From Klebsiella michiganensis (lineage in GTDB: Bacteria > Pseudomonadota > Gammaproteobacteria > Enterobacterales > Enterobacteriaceae): a DNA stretch of 64,000 bases. The stretch lies in the NCBI RefSeq assembly GCF_002925905.1, contig NZ_PRDB01000007.1, positions 62,001 to 126,000 on the forward strand, in the 5' to 3' direction. The notes below the pieces were generated by a model that saw only the letters and a list, made by a program, of their open reading frames with translations, was not told where the DNA came from and did no database searches. Positions 8,330 to 16,537 of this stretch are shown in pieces. Made by a program: the position numbers and the translations under genes. Numbering within the stretch: position 1 is the stretch's first letter; each line of letters opens with the position of its first letter.

Positions 8330-9340
8330 ATGCACGCGGTAGAGTTCGATAATGTTTCGCGGCTGTACGGCGACGTGCGGGCGGTGGACGGCGTCAGCAT
8401 CGCCATTCGCGATGGCGAATTTTTCTCCATGCTGGGGCCCTCCGGCTCCGGCAAAACCACCTGCCTGCGCCTGATTGCCGGGTTTGAACAGCTTTCGGGC
8501 GGCGCCATTCGCATTTTTGGTAAAGCGGCCAGCGAACTGCCGCCGTGGCAGCGCGACGTGAATACGGTGTTCCAGGATTACGCGCTGTTTCCTCATATGT
8601 CGGTCCTCGATAATGTCGCCTACGGGCTGATGGTCAAAGGCGTCGGTAAGAAAGCGCGGCATGCCCGCGCGCTGGAGGCGCTGGAGAAGGTCGCGCTCGC
8701 GTTTGTCCACGCGCGCAGGCCATCGCAGCTTTCCGGCGGCCAGCGCCAGCGGGTGGCGATCGCCCGCGCGCTGGTGAATCAGCCGCGCGTCCTGCTGCTG
8801 GATGAGCCGCTCGGGGCGCTGGATTTAAAACTGCGTGAACAGATGCAGCTGGAGCTGAAGAAACTGCAGCAGGCGCTGGGCATTACCTTTATTTTTGTGA
8901 CCCACGATCAGGGCGAAGCCCTGTCGATGTCCGATCGCGTGGCGGTGTTTAATAATGGGCGAATCGAACAGGTTGATGCGCCCCAGGACCTCTATTTGCG
9001 GCCTAAAACGGCGTTTGTGGCCGGCTTTGTCGGCACCGCCAACGTATTCACCAGCGAGCAGGCGCACAAGCTGTGCGCGATGGCGGGAACGTGGTCGCTG
9101 CGCCCGGAACATATCCGGCTGAACGTTGCCGGGGAGATCCAGACGGAGGGCGTTGTGCAGGCGGTGCAGTATCAGGGGGCCGCGACCCGCGTCGAACTCA
9201 AGCTGGCGAACGGCGAGAAGCTGTTGGTGAGCCAGGCGAATAGTGATGGTCATGCCGCGCTAAACGCGCCGCCGGTAGGGCAAACGGTGCTGGCTTCGTG
9301 GTCGCGAGCGGCGATGGTGCCGCTGGAGAGCGGAGGCTGA
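8330..9340 (+). CDS. ydcT: ABC transporter ATP-binding protein YdcT
   Basis: 336 residues. Walker A (GPSGSGKTT), the signature LSGGQRQR, Walker B (VLLLDEPLGALD) and the switch histidine (FVTHDQ) are all present, followed by a C-terminal TOBE-like regulatory domain (about 240-336). The frame is open upstream into ydcS. The ATG at 8330 is chosen because GGAGGCG precedes it and MHAVEFDNVS matches the E. coli start. It energises the YdcU/YdcV permeases. It lies 19 bases after ydcS and one base before ydcU. Confidence 0.92.
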   Translation: MHAVEFDNVSRLYGDVRAVDGVSIAIRDGEFFSMLGPSGSGKTTCLRLIAGFEQLSGGAIRIFGKAASELPPWQRDVNTVFQDYALFPHMSVLDNVAYGLMVKGVGKKARHARALEALEKVALAFVHARRPSQLSGGQRQRVAIARALVNQPRVLLLDEPLGALDLKLREQMQLELKKLQQALGITFIFVTHDQGEALSMSDRVAVFNNGRIEQVDAPQDLYLRPKTAFVAGFVGTANVFTSEQAHKLCAMAGTWSLRPEHIRLNVAGEIQTEGVVQAVQYQGAATRVELKLANGEKLLVSQANSDGHAALNAPPVGQTVLASWSRAAMVPLESGG

Positions 9341-9341
9341 T

Positions 9342-10271
9342 ATGACGATGGCGATTCCGTCCGCCACCACCGGGCGCGTATCCGCGCTGTTCTGGCGTAA
9401 ACCCTCTCTGGCCCTGTTTTTGCTTCTGCTTGGCCCGCTCATGTGGTTTGGCATTGTCTATCTGGGATCGTTGCTGACTCTGCTGTGGCAAAGCTTTTAC
9501 ACCTTCGACGATTTCACCATGTCGGTCACTCACGACCTGACGCTGGCCAATCTGCAGGCGCTGTTTAACCCGGCGAACTACGACATCATTATCCGTACCC
9601 TGACGATGGCGCTGTCGGTGACCGTCGCCAGCGCGATTCTGGCCTTGCCTATGGCCTGGTACATGGCCCGCTATACCCGGGGCAAGATGAAGGCATTTTT
9701 CTACATCGCCGTGATGCTGCCGATGTGGGCAAGCTATATCGTCAAAGCCTATGCATGGACGCTGCTGTTGGCGAAAGATGGCGTTGCGCAGTGGTTCCTG
9801 CGCCATCTTGGCCTGGAAAGCGTACTGAGCATGGTGCTGACGATCCCGGCGGTCGGCGGCAATACGTTATCGACGTCCGGACTGGGGCGCTTCCTGGTGT
9901 TCGTCTATATCTGGCTGCCGTTTATGATCCTGCCGGTGCAGGCCGCGCTGGAACGCCTGCCGCCATCATTGCTTCAGGCCTCCGCCGATCTGGGCGCTCG
10001 TCCGCGCCAGACCTTCCGCTACGTGGTGCTGCCGCTGGCGATTCCCGGCATTGCCGCAGGCTCGATTTTTACCTTCTCCCTGACGCTCGGCGATTTTATC
10101 GTGCCGCAGCTGGTGGGGCCGCCGGGGTTCTTTATCGGCAATATGGTCTATTCCCAGCAGGGGGCGATTGGCAATATGCCCATGGCGGCGGCGTTTACCC
10201 TGGTGCCCATCGTGCTGATTGCCCTTTATCTGGCGTTTGTGAAACGTCTGGGAGCGTTTGATGCACTCTGA
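9342..10271 (+). CDS. ydcU: ABC transporter permease YdcU
   Basis: 309 residues, inner-membrane permease of the PotB type. About six membrane segments can be read, beginning with [15 protein letters not shown]. The cytoplasmic EAA-type loop is the segment around [20 protein letters not shown], which contacts YdcT. Its last codons overlap the ydcV start by 11 bases. By homology with E. coli it imports putrescine or a related amine together with YdcV. Confidence 0.92.
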   Translation: MTMAIPSATTGRVSALFWRKPSLALFLLLLGPLMWFGIVYLGSLLTLLWQSFYTFDDFTMSVTHDLTLANLQALFNPANYDIIIRTLTMALSVTVASAILALPMAWYMARYTRGKMKAFFYIAVMLPMWASYIVKAYAWTLLLAKDGVAQWFLRHLGLESVLSMVLTIPAVGGNTLSTSGLGRFLVFVYIWLPFMILPVQAALERLPPSLLQASADLGARPRQTFRYVVLPLAIPGIAAGSIFTFSLTLGDFIVPQLVGPPGFFIGNMVYSQQGAIGNMPMAAAFTLVPIVLIALYLAFVKRLGAFDAL

Positions 10272-11067
10272 ACGCGCACCGCTGCTCCTGAAAGTGGCAA
10301 CCTGGGGAGGGGTGATCTTTCTCCATTTCCCGCTGCTGATTATCGCGCTCTATGCGTTTAATACCGAAGACGCCGCCTTCAGCTTTCCGCCACAGGGGTT
10401 GACGCTGCGCTGGTTTAGCGAGGCGGCGGGGCGCGGGGATATTATCGATTCCGTGACGTTGTCACTTAAAATTGCCGCGCTCTCCACCGCTATCGCTCTG
10501 CTACTTGGCACGCTGGCTGCAGGTGCGCTATGGCGCAGCACGTTTTTTGGCAAGAACGCCGTCTCGCTACTGCTGCTGTTGCCGATAGCACTGCCCGGCA
10601 TCATCACCGGACTGGCGCTGCTCACTGCCTTCAAGGCCGTCAATCTGGAACCCGGGTTACTGACGATCGTCGTGGGGCATGCGACGTTCTGCGTCGTTGT
10701 GGTGTTTAACAACGTCATTGCCCGCTTTCGCCGGACCTCCTGGAGCCTGGTAGAGGCGTCGATGGACTTAGGCGCTACGGGCTGGCAAACCTTTCGCTAT
10801 GTGGTGTTGCCCAATTTGGGCTCGGCGCTGCTGGCGGGAGGCATGCTGGCGTTTGCCCTGTCGTTTGATGAAATTATCGTCACCACGTTCACCGCCGGGC
10901 ACGAGCGCACGCTGCCGCTCTGGCTGCTCAATCAGCTCGGACGCCCGCGCGATGTCCCGGTGACCAACGTGGTTGCGCTGCTGGTGATGCTGGTGACGAT
11001 GATGCCGATTCTGGGGGCCTGGTGGCTCACCCGTGACGGCGACGTCAGCGCTGAAAACGGAAAGTAA
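10261..11067 (+). CDS. ydcV: ABC transporter permease YdcV
   Basis: 268 residues from the ATG at 10261; a TTG one codon earlier is possible, but the E. coli protein starts MHSERAP like this one. It is a PotC-type permease with six membrane segments and the coupling loop [20 protein letters not shown]. It overlaps ydcU by 11 bases and is followed 22 bases later by patD, so the whole set is one operon. Confidence 0.92.
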   Translation: MHSERAPLLLKVATWGGVIFLHFPLLIIALYAFNTEDAAFSFPPQGLTLRWFSEAAGRGDIIDSVTLSLKIAALSTAIALLLGTLAAGALWRSTFFGKNAVSLLLLLPIALPGIITGLALLTAFKAVNLEPGLLTIVVGHATFCVVVVFNNVIARFRRTSWSLVEASMDLGATGWQTFRYVVLPNLGSALLAGGMLAFALSFDEIIVTTFTAGHERTLPLWLLNQLGRPRDVPVTNVVALLVMLVTMMPILGAWWLTRDGDVSAENGK

Positions 11068-11089
11068 AATATCGATACAGGATAATGCT

Positions 11090-12517
11090 ATGCAAAATAA
11101 CCTTTTAATTAACGGTAAGTTAGTGGCTGGAGAAGGCGAGACCGTGCCGGTGTTTAATCCCGCCACCGGTGAAGAGATCCTGTCGATTGCTGAGGCCACG
11201 GCGGCGCAGGTAGACGCTGCGGTTGAGGCTGCGGATCGGGCCTTTGTTAGCTGGAGTCAGACCACGCCGAAGTTCCGCGCCGAATGTCTGTTGTCGCTGG
11301 CGGACGTGATTACTGAACATGCGCAGGCGCTGGCTGAGCTTGAATCGCTCAACTGCGGTAAGCCGCTGCACTGCGTGGTCAACGATGAGCTACCGGCGGT
11401 CGCCGATGTCTTCCGCTTCTTTGCCGGCGCGGCCCGCTGTCTGCCGGGCATGGCGGCGGGTGAGTATCTCGAAGGCCACACCTCCATGATTCGCCGCGAC
11501 CCGGTTGGCGTGGTGGCCTCCATCGCGCCCTGGAACTACCCGCTGATGATGGCGGCATGGAAGCTGGCCCCGGCGCTGGCGGCAGGCAACTGCGTGGTGA
11601 TCAAACCCTCGGAGATCACCCCTTTAACGGCACTCAAACTGGGTGAGCTGGCAAAAGACGTTTTCCCCGCCGGGGTGCTTAACGTGCTGTTTGGCCGCGG
11701 CGCCACGGTCGGCGATCCGCTGACCGCTCACGCGAAAGTCCGCATGGTGTCGTTGACCGGTTCGATCGCCACCGGCGCGCATATCATCGGCCATACCGCA
11801 TCGTCGATTAAACGTACGCATATGGAACTGGGCGGGAAAGCGCCGGTTATCGTCTTTGATGACGCGGATATCGACGCGGTGGTGGAGGGCGTACGGACCT
11901 TTGGGTTCTATAACGCCGGCCAGGACTGTACCGCCGCCTGCCGGATTTACGCCCAGGCCGGAATTTATGACCAGCTGGTGGAAAAACTCGGCGCCGCGGT
12001 CGCCAGCCTGAAGATGGGCCCGCCGGAAGACGAAACGACCGAGCTGGGGCCGCTGAGCTCGCAGGCGCATCTGGACAGAGTCTGCGCCGCCGTCGATGCC
12101 GCCCGCGCGCTACCGCATATTCAGGTGGTCACCGGCGGCAGCAAAGGGCCAGGCAACGGTTACTACTATCAGCCGACGCTGCTGGCGGGAGCGAAGCAGG
12201 AAGATGCGATTGTCCAGCGCGAGGTCTTCGGCCCGGTGGTCAGTATTACCTCATTTCATGACGAAGATCAGGCGCTGAACTGGGCCAACGATTCGCAGTA
12301 TGGTCTGGCTTCGTCGGTCTGGACCAGGGACGTCGGCAGGGCGCATCGCCTGAGCGCGCGTCTGCAGTATGGCTGCACCTGGGTTAACACCCATTTCATG
12401 CTGGTGAGCGAAATGCCGCACGGCGGGCAGAAGCTTTCGGGCTACGGCAAGGATATGTCGATGTATGGTCTGGAGGATTACACCACGATCCGGCACGTCA
12501 TGATTAAGCACGGATAG
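11090..12517 (+). CDS. patD: Gamma-aminobutyraldehyde dehydrogenase PatD
   Basis: 475 residues. It oxidises 4-aminobutyraldehyde to GABA with NAD, the second step after putrescine transamination. The catalytic cysteine is C280 in YNAGQDCTA and the general base is E246 in HMELGGK; the Rossmann fold region holds SLTGSIATG. The frame is open 19 codons upstream, but the ATG at 11090 matches the E. coli start (MQ..LLING) and is preceded by AGGATA. Its place directly behind ydcSTUV links amine uptake to degradation. Confidence 0.93.
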   Translation: MQNNLLINGKLVAGEGETVPVFNPATGEEILSIAEATAAQVDAAVEAADRAFVSWSQTTPKFRAECLLSLADVITEHAQALAELESLNCGKPLHCVVNDELPAVADVFRFFAGAARCLPGMAAGEYLEGHTSMIRRDPVGVVASIAPWNYPLMMAAWKLAPALAAGNCVVIKPSEITPLTALKLGELAKDVFPAGVLNVLFGRGATVGDPLTAHAKVRMVSLTGSIATGAHIIGHTASSIKRTHMELGGKAPVIVFDDADIDAVVEGVRTFGFYNAGQDCTAACRIYAQAGIYDQLVEKLGAAVASLKMGPPEDETTELGPLSSQAHLDRVCAAVDAARALPHIQVVTGGSKGPGNGYYYQPTLLAGAKQEDAIVQREVFGPVVSITSFHDEDQALNWANDSQYGLASSVWTRDVGRAHRLSARLQYGCTWVNTHFMLVSEMPHGGQKLSGYGKDMSMYGLEDYTTIRHVMIKHG

Positions 12518-12599
12518 GACGCGTTCGTGATAATCGCGAAGCGGACAGATTACCCTGCTAATAGTTAGTCATAGCAAAAAAAGCTAAAACGGAAGCGCT

Positions 12600-12770
12600 G
12601 GTTTATGAGAATATTCTCATGCCCCTTCAAGAGCTAAGCCATGATGAGTGCCGGAGATAAGCGCCGGATGGGGCTGGTACCGCCCAGGGTGCAGGATGCA
12701 CCCTTAACGGGACACTGCAACGATTGATAATGATTCGTAAGCCCCTGCATGATATGCAGGGGCTTTTTGT
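12600..12770 (+). ncRNA. Candidate structured small RNA downstream of patD
   Basis: No reading frame is convincing here, but three hairpins stand close together. They are GGGC/GCCC around 12671-12685, a perfect 8-bp stem AGGGTGCA/TGCACCCT with a 3-base loop (12686-12704), and a strong terminator at 12740-12768. The block begins after a patD-distal spacer with an AT-rich stretch that could hold a promoter. From memory the text resembles the rtT-type repeat RNA of the E. coli tyrT operon, but I cannot verify this. It could also simply be the structured 3' end of the patD message. Confidence 0.4.
12740..12768 (+). terminator. Strong Rho-independent terminator
   Basis: A 10-bp perfect stem (AGCCCCTGCA with TGCAGGGGCT, five-base loop) is followed by a T run. 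It ends the candidate small RNA and/or the ydcS-patD transcript. Confidence 0.88.
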
Positions 12771-12873
12771 TGTACGGTCGCTGCGGGTTTGTTACTGCGA
12801 GTGCGCCTGATATCGTAGCGTCATCAATTTATTACGTATCTGGTCATCTGGTTTTTCGAAAATGATTATCAGA

Positions 12874-12996
12874 CTAACGTTTTGTTTTTTTGCTCGGTAA
12901 ACTCGCCTGGCGACGTTCGCGAACATAGGAAAAAAGATTATAAATTGCAGCAATGAGTAAAATAAGCGCCACAATGAGAAGGGCGATTCCTGACAT
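12874..12996 (-). CDS. Small single-helix membrane protein, 40 residues
   Basis: The minus-strand ATG at 12996 has a clear ribosome binding site (GAGGTGG, four bases upstream). The product begins MSGIALLIVALILLIAAIY, a single strong membrane helix, and continues as a basic tail (YVRERRQASLPSKKTKR). This is the standard plan of enterobacterial small membrane proteins; I do not recognise a named family. A longer minus-strand frame over the same bases lacks a good start and is less hydrophobic. It faces away from ortT in a cluster of very small genes. Confidence 0.65.
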   Translation of the reverse strand: MSGIALLIVALILLIAAIYNLFSYVRERRQASLPSKKTKR

Positions 12997-13555
12997 GTAC
13001 CACCTCAAAAATAAATGAGTAAAAAACAAGCTTCGCATAACTTGTGATTATGAATGTATGATTTTGTGCTAAATAACGCAAATGATATTTCTTATCATTT
13101 AAAACCGGGCGGGGATGTCTGGCTGTTTGCTTTCGTTGTAATCTACTGATATATAGATTATTTCTAATTATGGATTCATTCTACTGCAATCCTGGCTGCC
13201 CTGGAACCTGCTAATAATGATGATCGCATACCGGCATCGCGTCCAGGCGAGTATAAAGAACAGTAAACAATTCCCCACCGGTATGAAAAGCGCCTTTGTT
13301 TTTCACTGTACCGTTAAGCGTAGGTGGTCGTGCCGGGATGATATTAAGGCCCGGCATTAACCCTATTAATAATCATGTTATTGATATCGGCAGATGAAAT
13401 TATTATGCCTGCGATCGGCAATATAAATCCGGTGAAATTTATTCGCACGCGATAATCTTTAGATTCTGCGTAATTGTAATATTTATGTTAAATATTACGC
13501 ATATCCAGGACGTGGATAAGAGAAAGGACGCAGGTTTGACTTTCTATAGCCGCTC
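12997..13555 (+). other. Intergenic region without a recognised gene
   Basis: Between two small genes, this 559-base AT-rich stretch holds no frame with a good start. It should contain the promoter of the minus-strand small membrane protein and that of the frame at 13556-13840. A weak hairpin, TGCCGGG/CCCGGCA, lies near 13332-13358 without a T tract. Confidence 0.4.
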
Positions 13556-13600
13556 ATGCGAACATTCGGCGCAATTTGTTGCTTCGAAGTTGATATTGTT

Positions 13601-13840
13601 TTGAAAAAAATAGCGTGTTTCCTTTTTGTGGCCTGCGCCACGGCGATGCTTTACGGGAATTTTCCGGCCAAACAGATTATGGGCTGTGAAGAGCAGGGCG
13701 TCGCGGAACCGGTCTGCATGGCGGCCGCATGGGATAGTGAAAAAGTCGATCTTTTGCCGGCCTGGAATCCCGACGTCCAGAAGCTGATTACCGCGCAAAA
13801 GACCCTGTCTGCTGCGGAGCCGGGGTCTTTCAAATCGTAA
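13601..13840 (+). CDS. Putative small exported protein, unknown function
   Basis: If translation starts at the TTG at 13601, the product is 79 residues beginning (f)MKKIACFLFVACATAMLYG, a good signal peptide, with a short mature part containing two cysteines (MGCEEQGVAEPVCMAAAW) that could pair. The ATG at 13556 would put 15 poorly matching residues in front of that signal, so the TTG looks better despite a weak ribosome binding site. A bidirectional terminator follows directly. I do not recognise a family. Codon use and the following terminator argue that it is real; expression is unproven. Confidence 0.5.
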   Translation: MKKIACFLFVACATAMLYGNFPAKQIMGCEEQGVAEPVCMAAAWDSEKVDLLPAWNPDVQKLITAQKTLSAAEPGSFKS

Positions 13841-13868
13841 AAAAGCAGCCTTCACGGGCTGCTTTTTT
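13839..13868. terminator. Bidirectional terminator between two convergent small genes
   Basis: AGCAGCC (13844-13850) pairs with GGCTGCT (13857-13863), with an A tract before and a T tract after. It serves both the plus-strand exported protein and the minus-strand yncL. Confidence 0.85.
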
Positions 13869-13892
13869 AGGTTTCATTGCTGAGTAAAATCG

Positions 13893-13985
13893 CTAAAACC
13901 AACCAAAACGAACGGATAACAGGCCGATAAGCGCAAGTGCCGCGCCGACATTTATCAGAAGGACGGTTTTGCTGGAAACATCCAT
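13893..13985 (-). CDS. yncL: YncL, small membrane stress-associated protein
   Basis: 30 residues, beginning MDVSSKTVLLINVGAALA and ending VRFGWF. This aligns along its whole length with E. coli YncL (MNVSSRTVVLIN... to MRFGWF), a one-helix inner-membrane protein whose gene also lies in this neighbourhood. AAGGTGG precedes the ATG at 13985. E. coli YncL was found in small-protein surveys and accumulates under stress; its role is unknown. It is too short to be found by usual gene callers. Confidence 0.85.
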   Translation of the reverse strand: MDVSSKTVLLINVGAALALIGLLSVRFGWF

Positions 13986-14182
13986 AACGCCACCTTTATA
14001 AATAAGCCTCTACATTTATAGTACGAGCTCAAAGTTTGCGCTATCGGACAAAGACGAATCGGGCGTTTTTCTGAAATTAACCCTGTTACCTGTTTTAAAA
14101 TACCATAATCTCTGACGCACTCTGGGGGTGCGAAAAGGCATCGCGGTCGGCGAAAATGCCAGTCAGGGAAGGAAGAAGAAAA

Positions 14183-14356
14183 ATGACGTTATACCAGAAA
14201 ATGCTGATTTTTTACGGAGTTATGGGCTTCATCTGCGCGGTAATCAGCTGGTTCTTAACGAAAGAGAGCCGCTGGATCCGCCTGCTGGCGGCGCTGTTGA
14301 TTGGTGCGACATGGCCGTTCAGTTTTCCCATGGCGCTGCTGGTCTCCCTGTTTTGA
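14183..14356 (+). CDS. ortT: Orphan membrane toxin OrtT (GhoT/OrtT family)
   Basis: 57 residues from the ATG at 14183, preceded by GAAGAAAAA. Two membrane helices flank a basic stretch (LTKESRWIR), and the C-terminus reads GATWPFSFPMALLVSLF. The whole protein matches E. coli OrtT (YdcX), a GhoT-like membrane-damaging toxin without a dedicated antitoxin that slows growth under antifolate and stringent stress. The frame is open nine codons upstream, but those residues do not match the family. No antisense or antitoxin-like frame is visible beside it. Confidence 0.9.
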   Translation: MTLYQKMLIFYGVMGFICAVISWFLTKESRWIRLLAALLIGATWPFSFPMALLVSLF

Positions 14357-14384
14357 AGGAAAAATCGATGGCTCACTCTTGGTT

Positions 14385-14408
14385 ATGACTGTATAAAAAA
14401 ACAGTCAT
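14385..14408. repeat. Short inverted repeat between ortT and the hydrolase gene
   Basis: ATGACTGT (14385-14392) and ACAGTCAT (14401-14408) form a perfect 8-bp palindrome around an A-rich centre, 20 bases before the hydrolase start. It could be an operator or a small leader hairpin. Confidence 0.4.
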
Positions 14409-14427
14409 CACTCACGGAGCCTTTTCG

Positions 14428-15198
14428 ATGCTTAGTTTTTACTCTTCACAGGCTGGCGCTATAGTGCGCTGGCTCGACCTGCCCGGTCGCGGCGACCCTG
14501 TTGTTTTTATCCACGGCCTGGGCTGCGCCTCGACCTATGACTATCCGCGCGTTGCCGCCGACCCGGCGCTGGCCGGGCGGCGAATGATTCTTGTCGATTT
14601 ACCCGGTTTCGGCTACAGCGATAAACCCGAGTCCTTCGGCTACCGTATTGGCGATCAGGCCGGGGTGGTGGTTGAGCTGCTGGACCGCTTAGGGCTTGAG
14701 CGCTGCTATCTATATGGCCACAGCATGGGGGGCAGCGTCGCGATTGAAGCGGCCGAGCGGCTCGCCGGACGGGTGCGGGCGCTGCTGGTGGCCGAGCCTA
14801 ATCTCTATCCCGGGGGCGGCATGTACAGCAGACGTATCGCCGAACAAACTGAAGAACGCTTTATTGCTCGCGGCTACGCCGACATGCTGTCCGCCGACGC
14901 TTCGCCTTGGGCCGGCTGTCTGCAAAACAGCGCCCCCTGGGCGGTGTGGCGCGGCGCGACCAGCCTGGTGAAGGGCGTTAATCCCTCCTGGTTTAGCCGC
15001 TTTATCCACTTATCCTGTCCTAAGGCTCTGATATATGGTGAATATTCGCTACCGGCCCAGGAAGCGACGGATAGCGAAGCCGCCGGGATCCCGCTGCTGG
15101 TAATACCCCAGGCCGGGCACTCAATGGCGTGGGAAAACCCATCGGCGCTGGCCCGTACGCTCGCCGATTTTTACTCCGCCATGGAGGCAGAAGCCTGA
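14428..15198 (+). CDS. Alpha/beta-fold hydrolase
   Basis: 256 residues of the alpha/beta hydrolase superfamily. The oxyanion-hole motif HGLG is at 29-32, the nucleophile serine S99 sits in GHSMGG, and the catalytic histidine is probably H231 in QAGHSMAWENP. The acid would lie between, near residue 215. No signal peptide is seen, so it is probably cytoplasmic. GGAG precedes the ATG. Substrate cannot be told from sequence; neighbours (pectinesterase, aromatic aldehyde dehydrogenase) hint at plant-derived esters, which is only a guess. Confidence 0.85.
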   Translation: MLSFYSSQAGAIVRWLDLPGRGDPVVFIHGLGCASTYDYPRVAADPALAGRRMILVDLPGFGYSDKPESFGYRIGDQAGVVVELLDRLGLERCYLYGHSMGGSVAIEAAERLAGRVRALLVAEPNLYPGGGMYSRRIAEQTEERFIARGYADMLSADASPWAGCLQNSAPWAVWRGATSLVKGVNPSWFSRFIHLSCPKALIYGEYSLPAQEATDSEAAGIPLLVIPQAGHSMAWENPSALARTLADFYSAMEAEA

Positions 15199-15218
15199 TT
15201 CGTGATCGCCGCATATAA

Positions 15219-15237
15219 AAAGAAACTACATTTCATT
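15219..15237. promoter_or_regulatory. KdgR-like operator
   Basis: AAAGAAACTACATTTCATT closely follows the KdgR consensus AATGAAAYRNYRTTTCATT (mismatches at two or three positions). It lies 42 bases before the pectinesterase start, where KdgR boxes occur in pectinolytic enterobacteria. Confidence 0.55.
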
Positions 15238-15278
15238 TATTTTGATATATCGTTTCTTTTATTCATGGCGAGCGTGAA

Positions 15279-16534
15279 ATGCGAAAAATCACTATCCTGG
15301 GTATCTCGGCTTTACTCTTTACACCGCTGCTTCTGCAAGGGTGCGCGACGCAAACTCCGCGCGGGACCACCTCCCGTCCGCAGCTTACGGCGGCAGAAGC
15401 GGCAACCTTCACCATTGAGCGCTATTTTGCGCAAGGCGGCGCGTTAAGTGCCCCCGATGGCCCCTGGTCGCCATCGCCAGTTCACCCCCGCAAACCGAGA
15501 GCGCGTGGCGCGTGGCACCCTCGGGAGCGCCGTTCACCCGCATTCAGCAGGCGGTTAACGCGGCAATAGACCAGCATGGGGCGCAGGAGGCGCGCATCTA
15601 TATCCGCATCGAACCGGGCATCTATCGGGAGACGGTCTATATCCCTGAAGGCGCGCCGCCGATAACCCTCTACGGCGCCGGAGATAATCCTGAAGAGGTG
15701 AGAATTGAGCTGGCAATAGACTCGCAGTTCTCGGTAGCGCGCTATCGCCAGCGGGTAAATAGCCAACAGCAATACCGCGAAGGCGATCCGGCATGGTATC
15801 AGTATGCGCTTTGCGCCGGGCGAACCAGCAAGACGATAGGCACCAACTGCGCGGCGGTGGTCTGGTCGCAAAGTGCGGATTTTCAGCTGCTGAATCTCAG
15901 CGTAGCCAATAGCCTGCTGGATACCGTCGACGGTGGGACGCATCAGGGCGTGGCGCTGCGGACGGACGGCGATCGCGTGCAGCTGGAGAACGTCCGCCTG
16001 CTCGGACGTCAGGACACGCTCTACGTAAATACCAGCAATCGGCGCAATGAGGCGGTAACCGACCGTATCAGCCGGGTATACGTGAAAGACAGCTACGTCG
16101 AAGGGGATGTGGACTACGTCTTTGGCCGGGCGAACGCCGTTTTTGATAACGTCCATTTTCACACCGTCTCAACGCGTCGCTCGCCCGAGGCATACGTGCT
16201 TGCGCCAAATACGTTGCCGGATAATCCATACGGCTTCCTGGTGAAGAATAGCCGCTTTACCGGCGACGGCGGCTATCAGGGCAGCTTCAAAGCGAAGCTG
16301 GGTCGCGCCTGGGATCAGGGGGCGGGGAAGACCGGTTATTTAGCGGGTAAAACCGCTAACGGACAGGTGCTTATTGCCAACAGTACTATCGATCAAAGCT
16401 ACGATCGGCTTTCCCCCTGGGGCGCTGCGGCCACCACCGCCCGGCCGTTCCGCGGCAACACTTCCGCAGAACGGCAGCTTGATGATGTTGCCTTCAATCG
16501 CCTGTGGGAATTCAATAACCGCTGGCAGCCCTGA
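15279..16534 (+). pseudogene. Pectinesterase (PemB/YbhC-like lipoprotein), frameshifted
   Basis: The first frame (from 15279) encodes a lipoprotein signal (ALLFTPLLLQGCATQ, lipobox LLQGC) and the start of the mature protein. It then goes out of frame near 15455-15480, while the rest continues in another frame to 16534. The second part carries the pectinesterase motifs: GRQDTLYVN, VEGDVDYVFGRA (with the catalytic aspartate) and KLGRAWD (substrate arginine). One missing base, perhaps in the C runs of that region, would restore a single product of about 418 residues. The family removes methyl esters from pectin or, for YbhC, has acyl-CoA thioesterase activity. It could be a true pseudogene or a sequencing error. 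Confidence 0.8.
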
Positions 16535-16537
16535 GGC

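Noticed and set aside
12792-12974. 60-codon minus-strand frame overlapping the small membrane protein
   Set aside because: The overlapping frame from 12996 has a strong ribosome binding site and a clean helix-plus-basic-tail product; this one has neither.
14128-14388. 86-codon frame overlapping ortT
   Set aside because: Out of frame with the recognised OrtT protein and without family resemblance.
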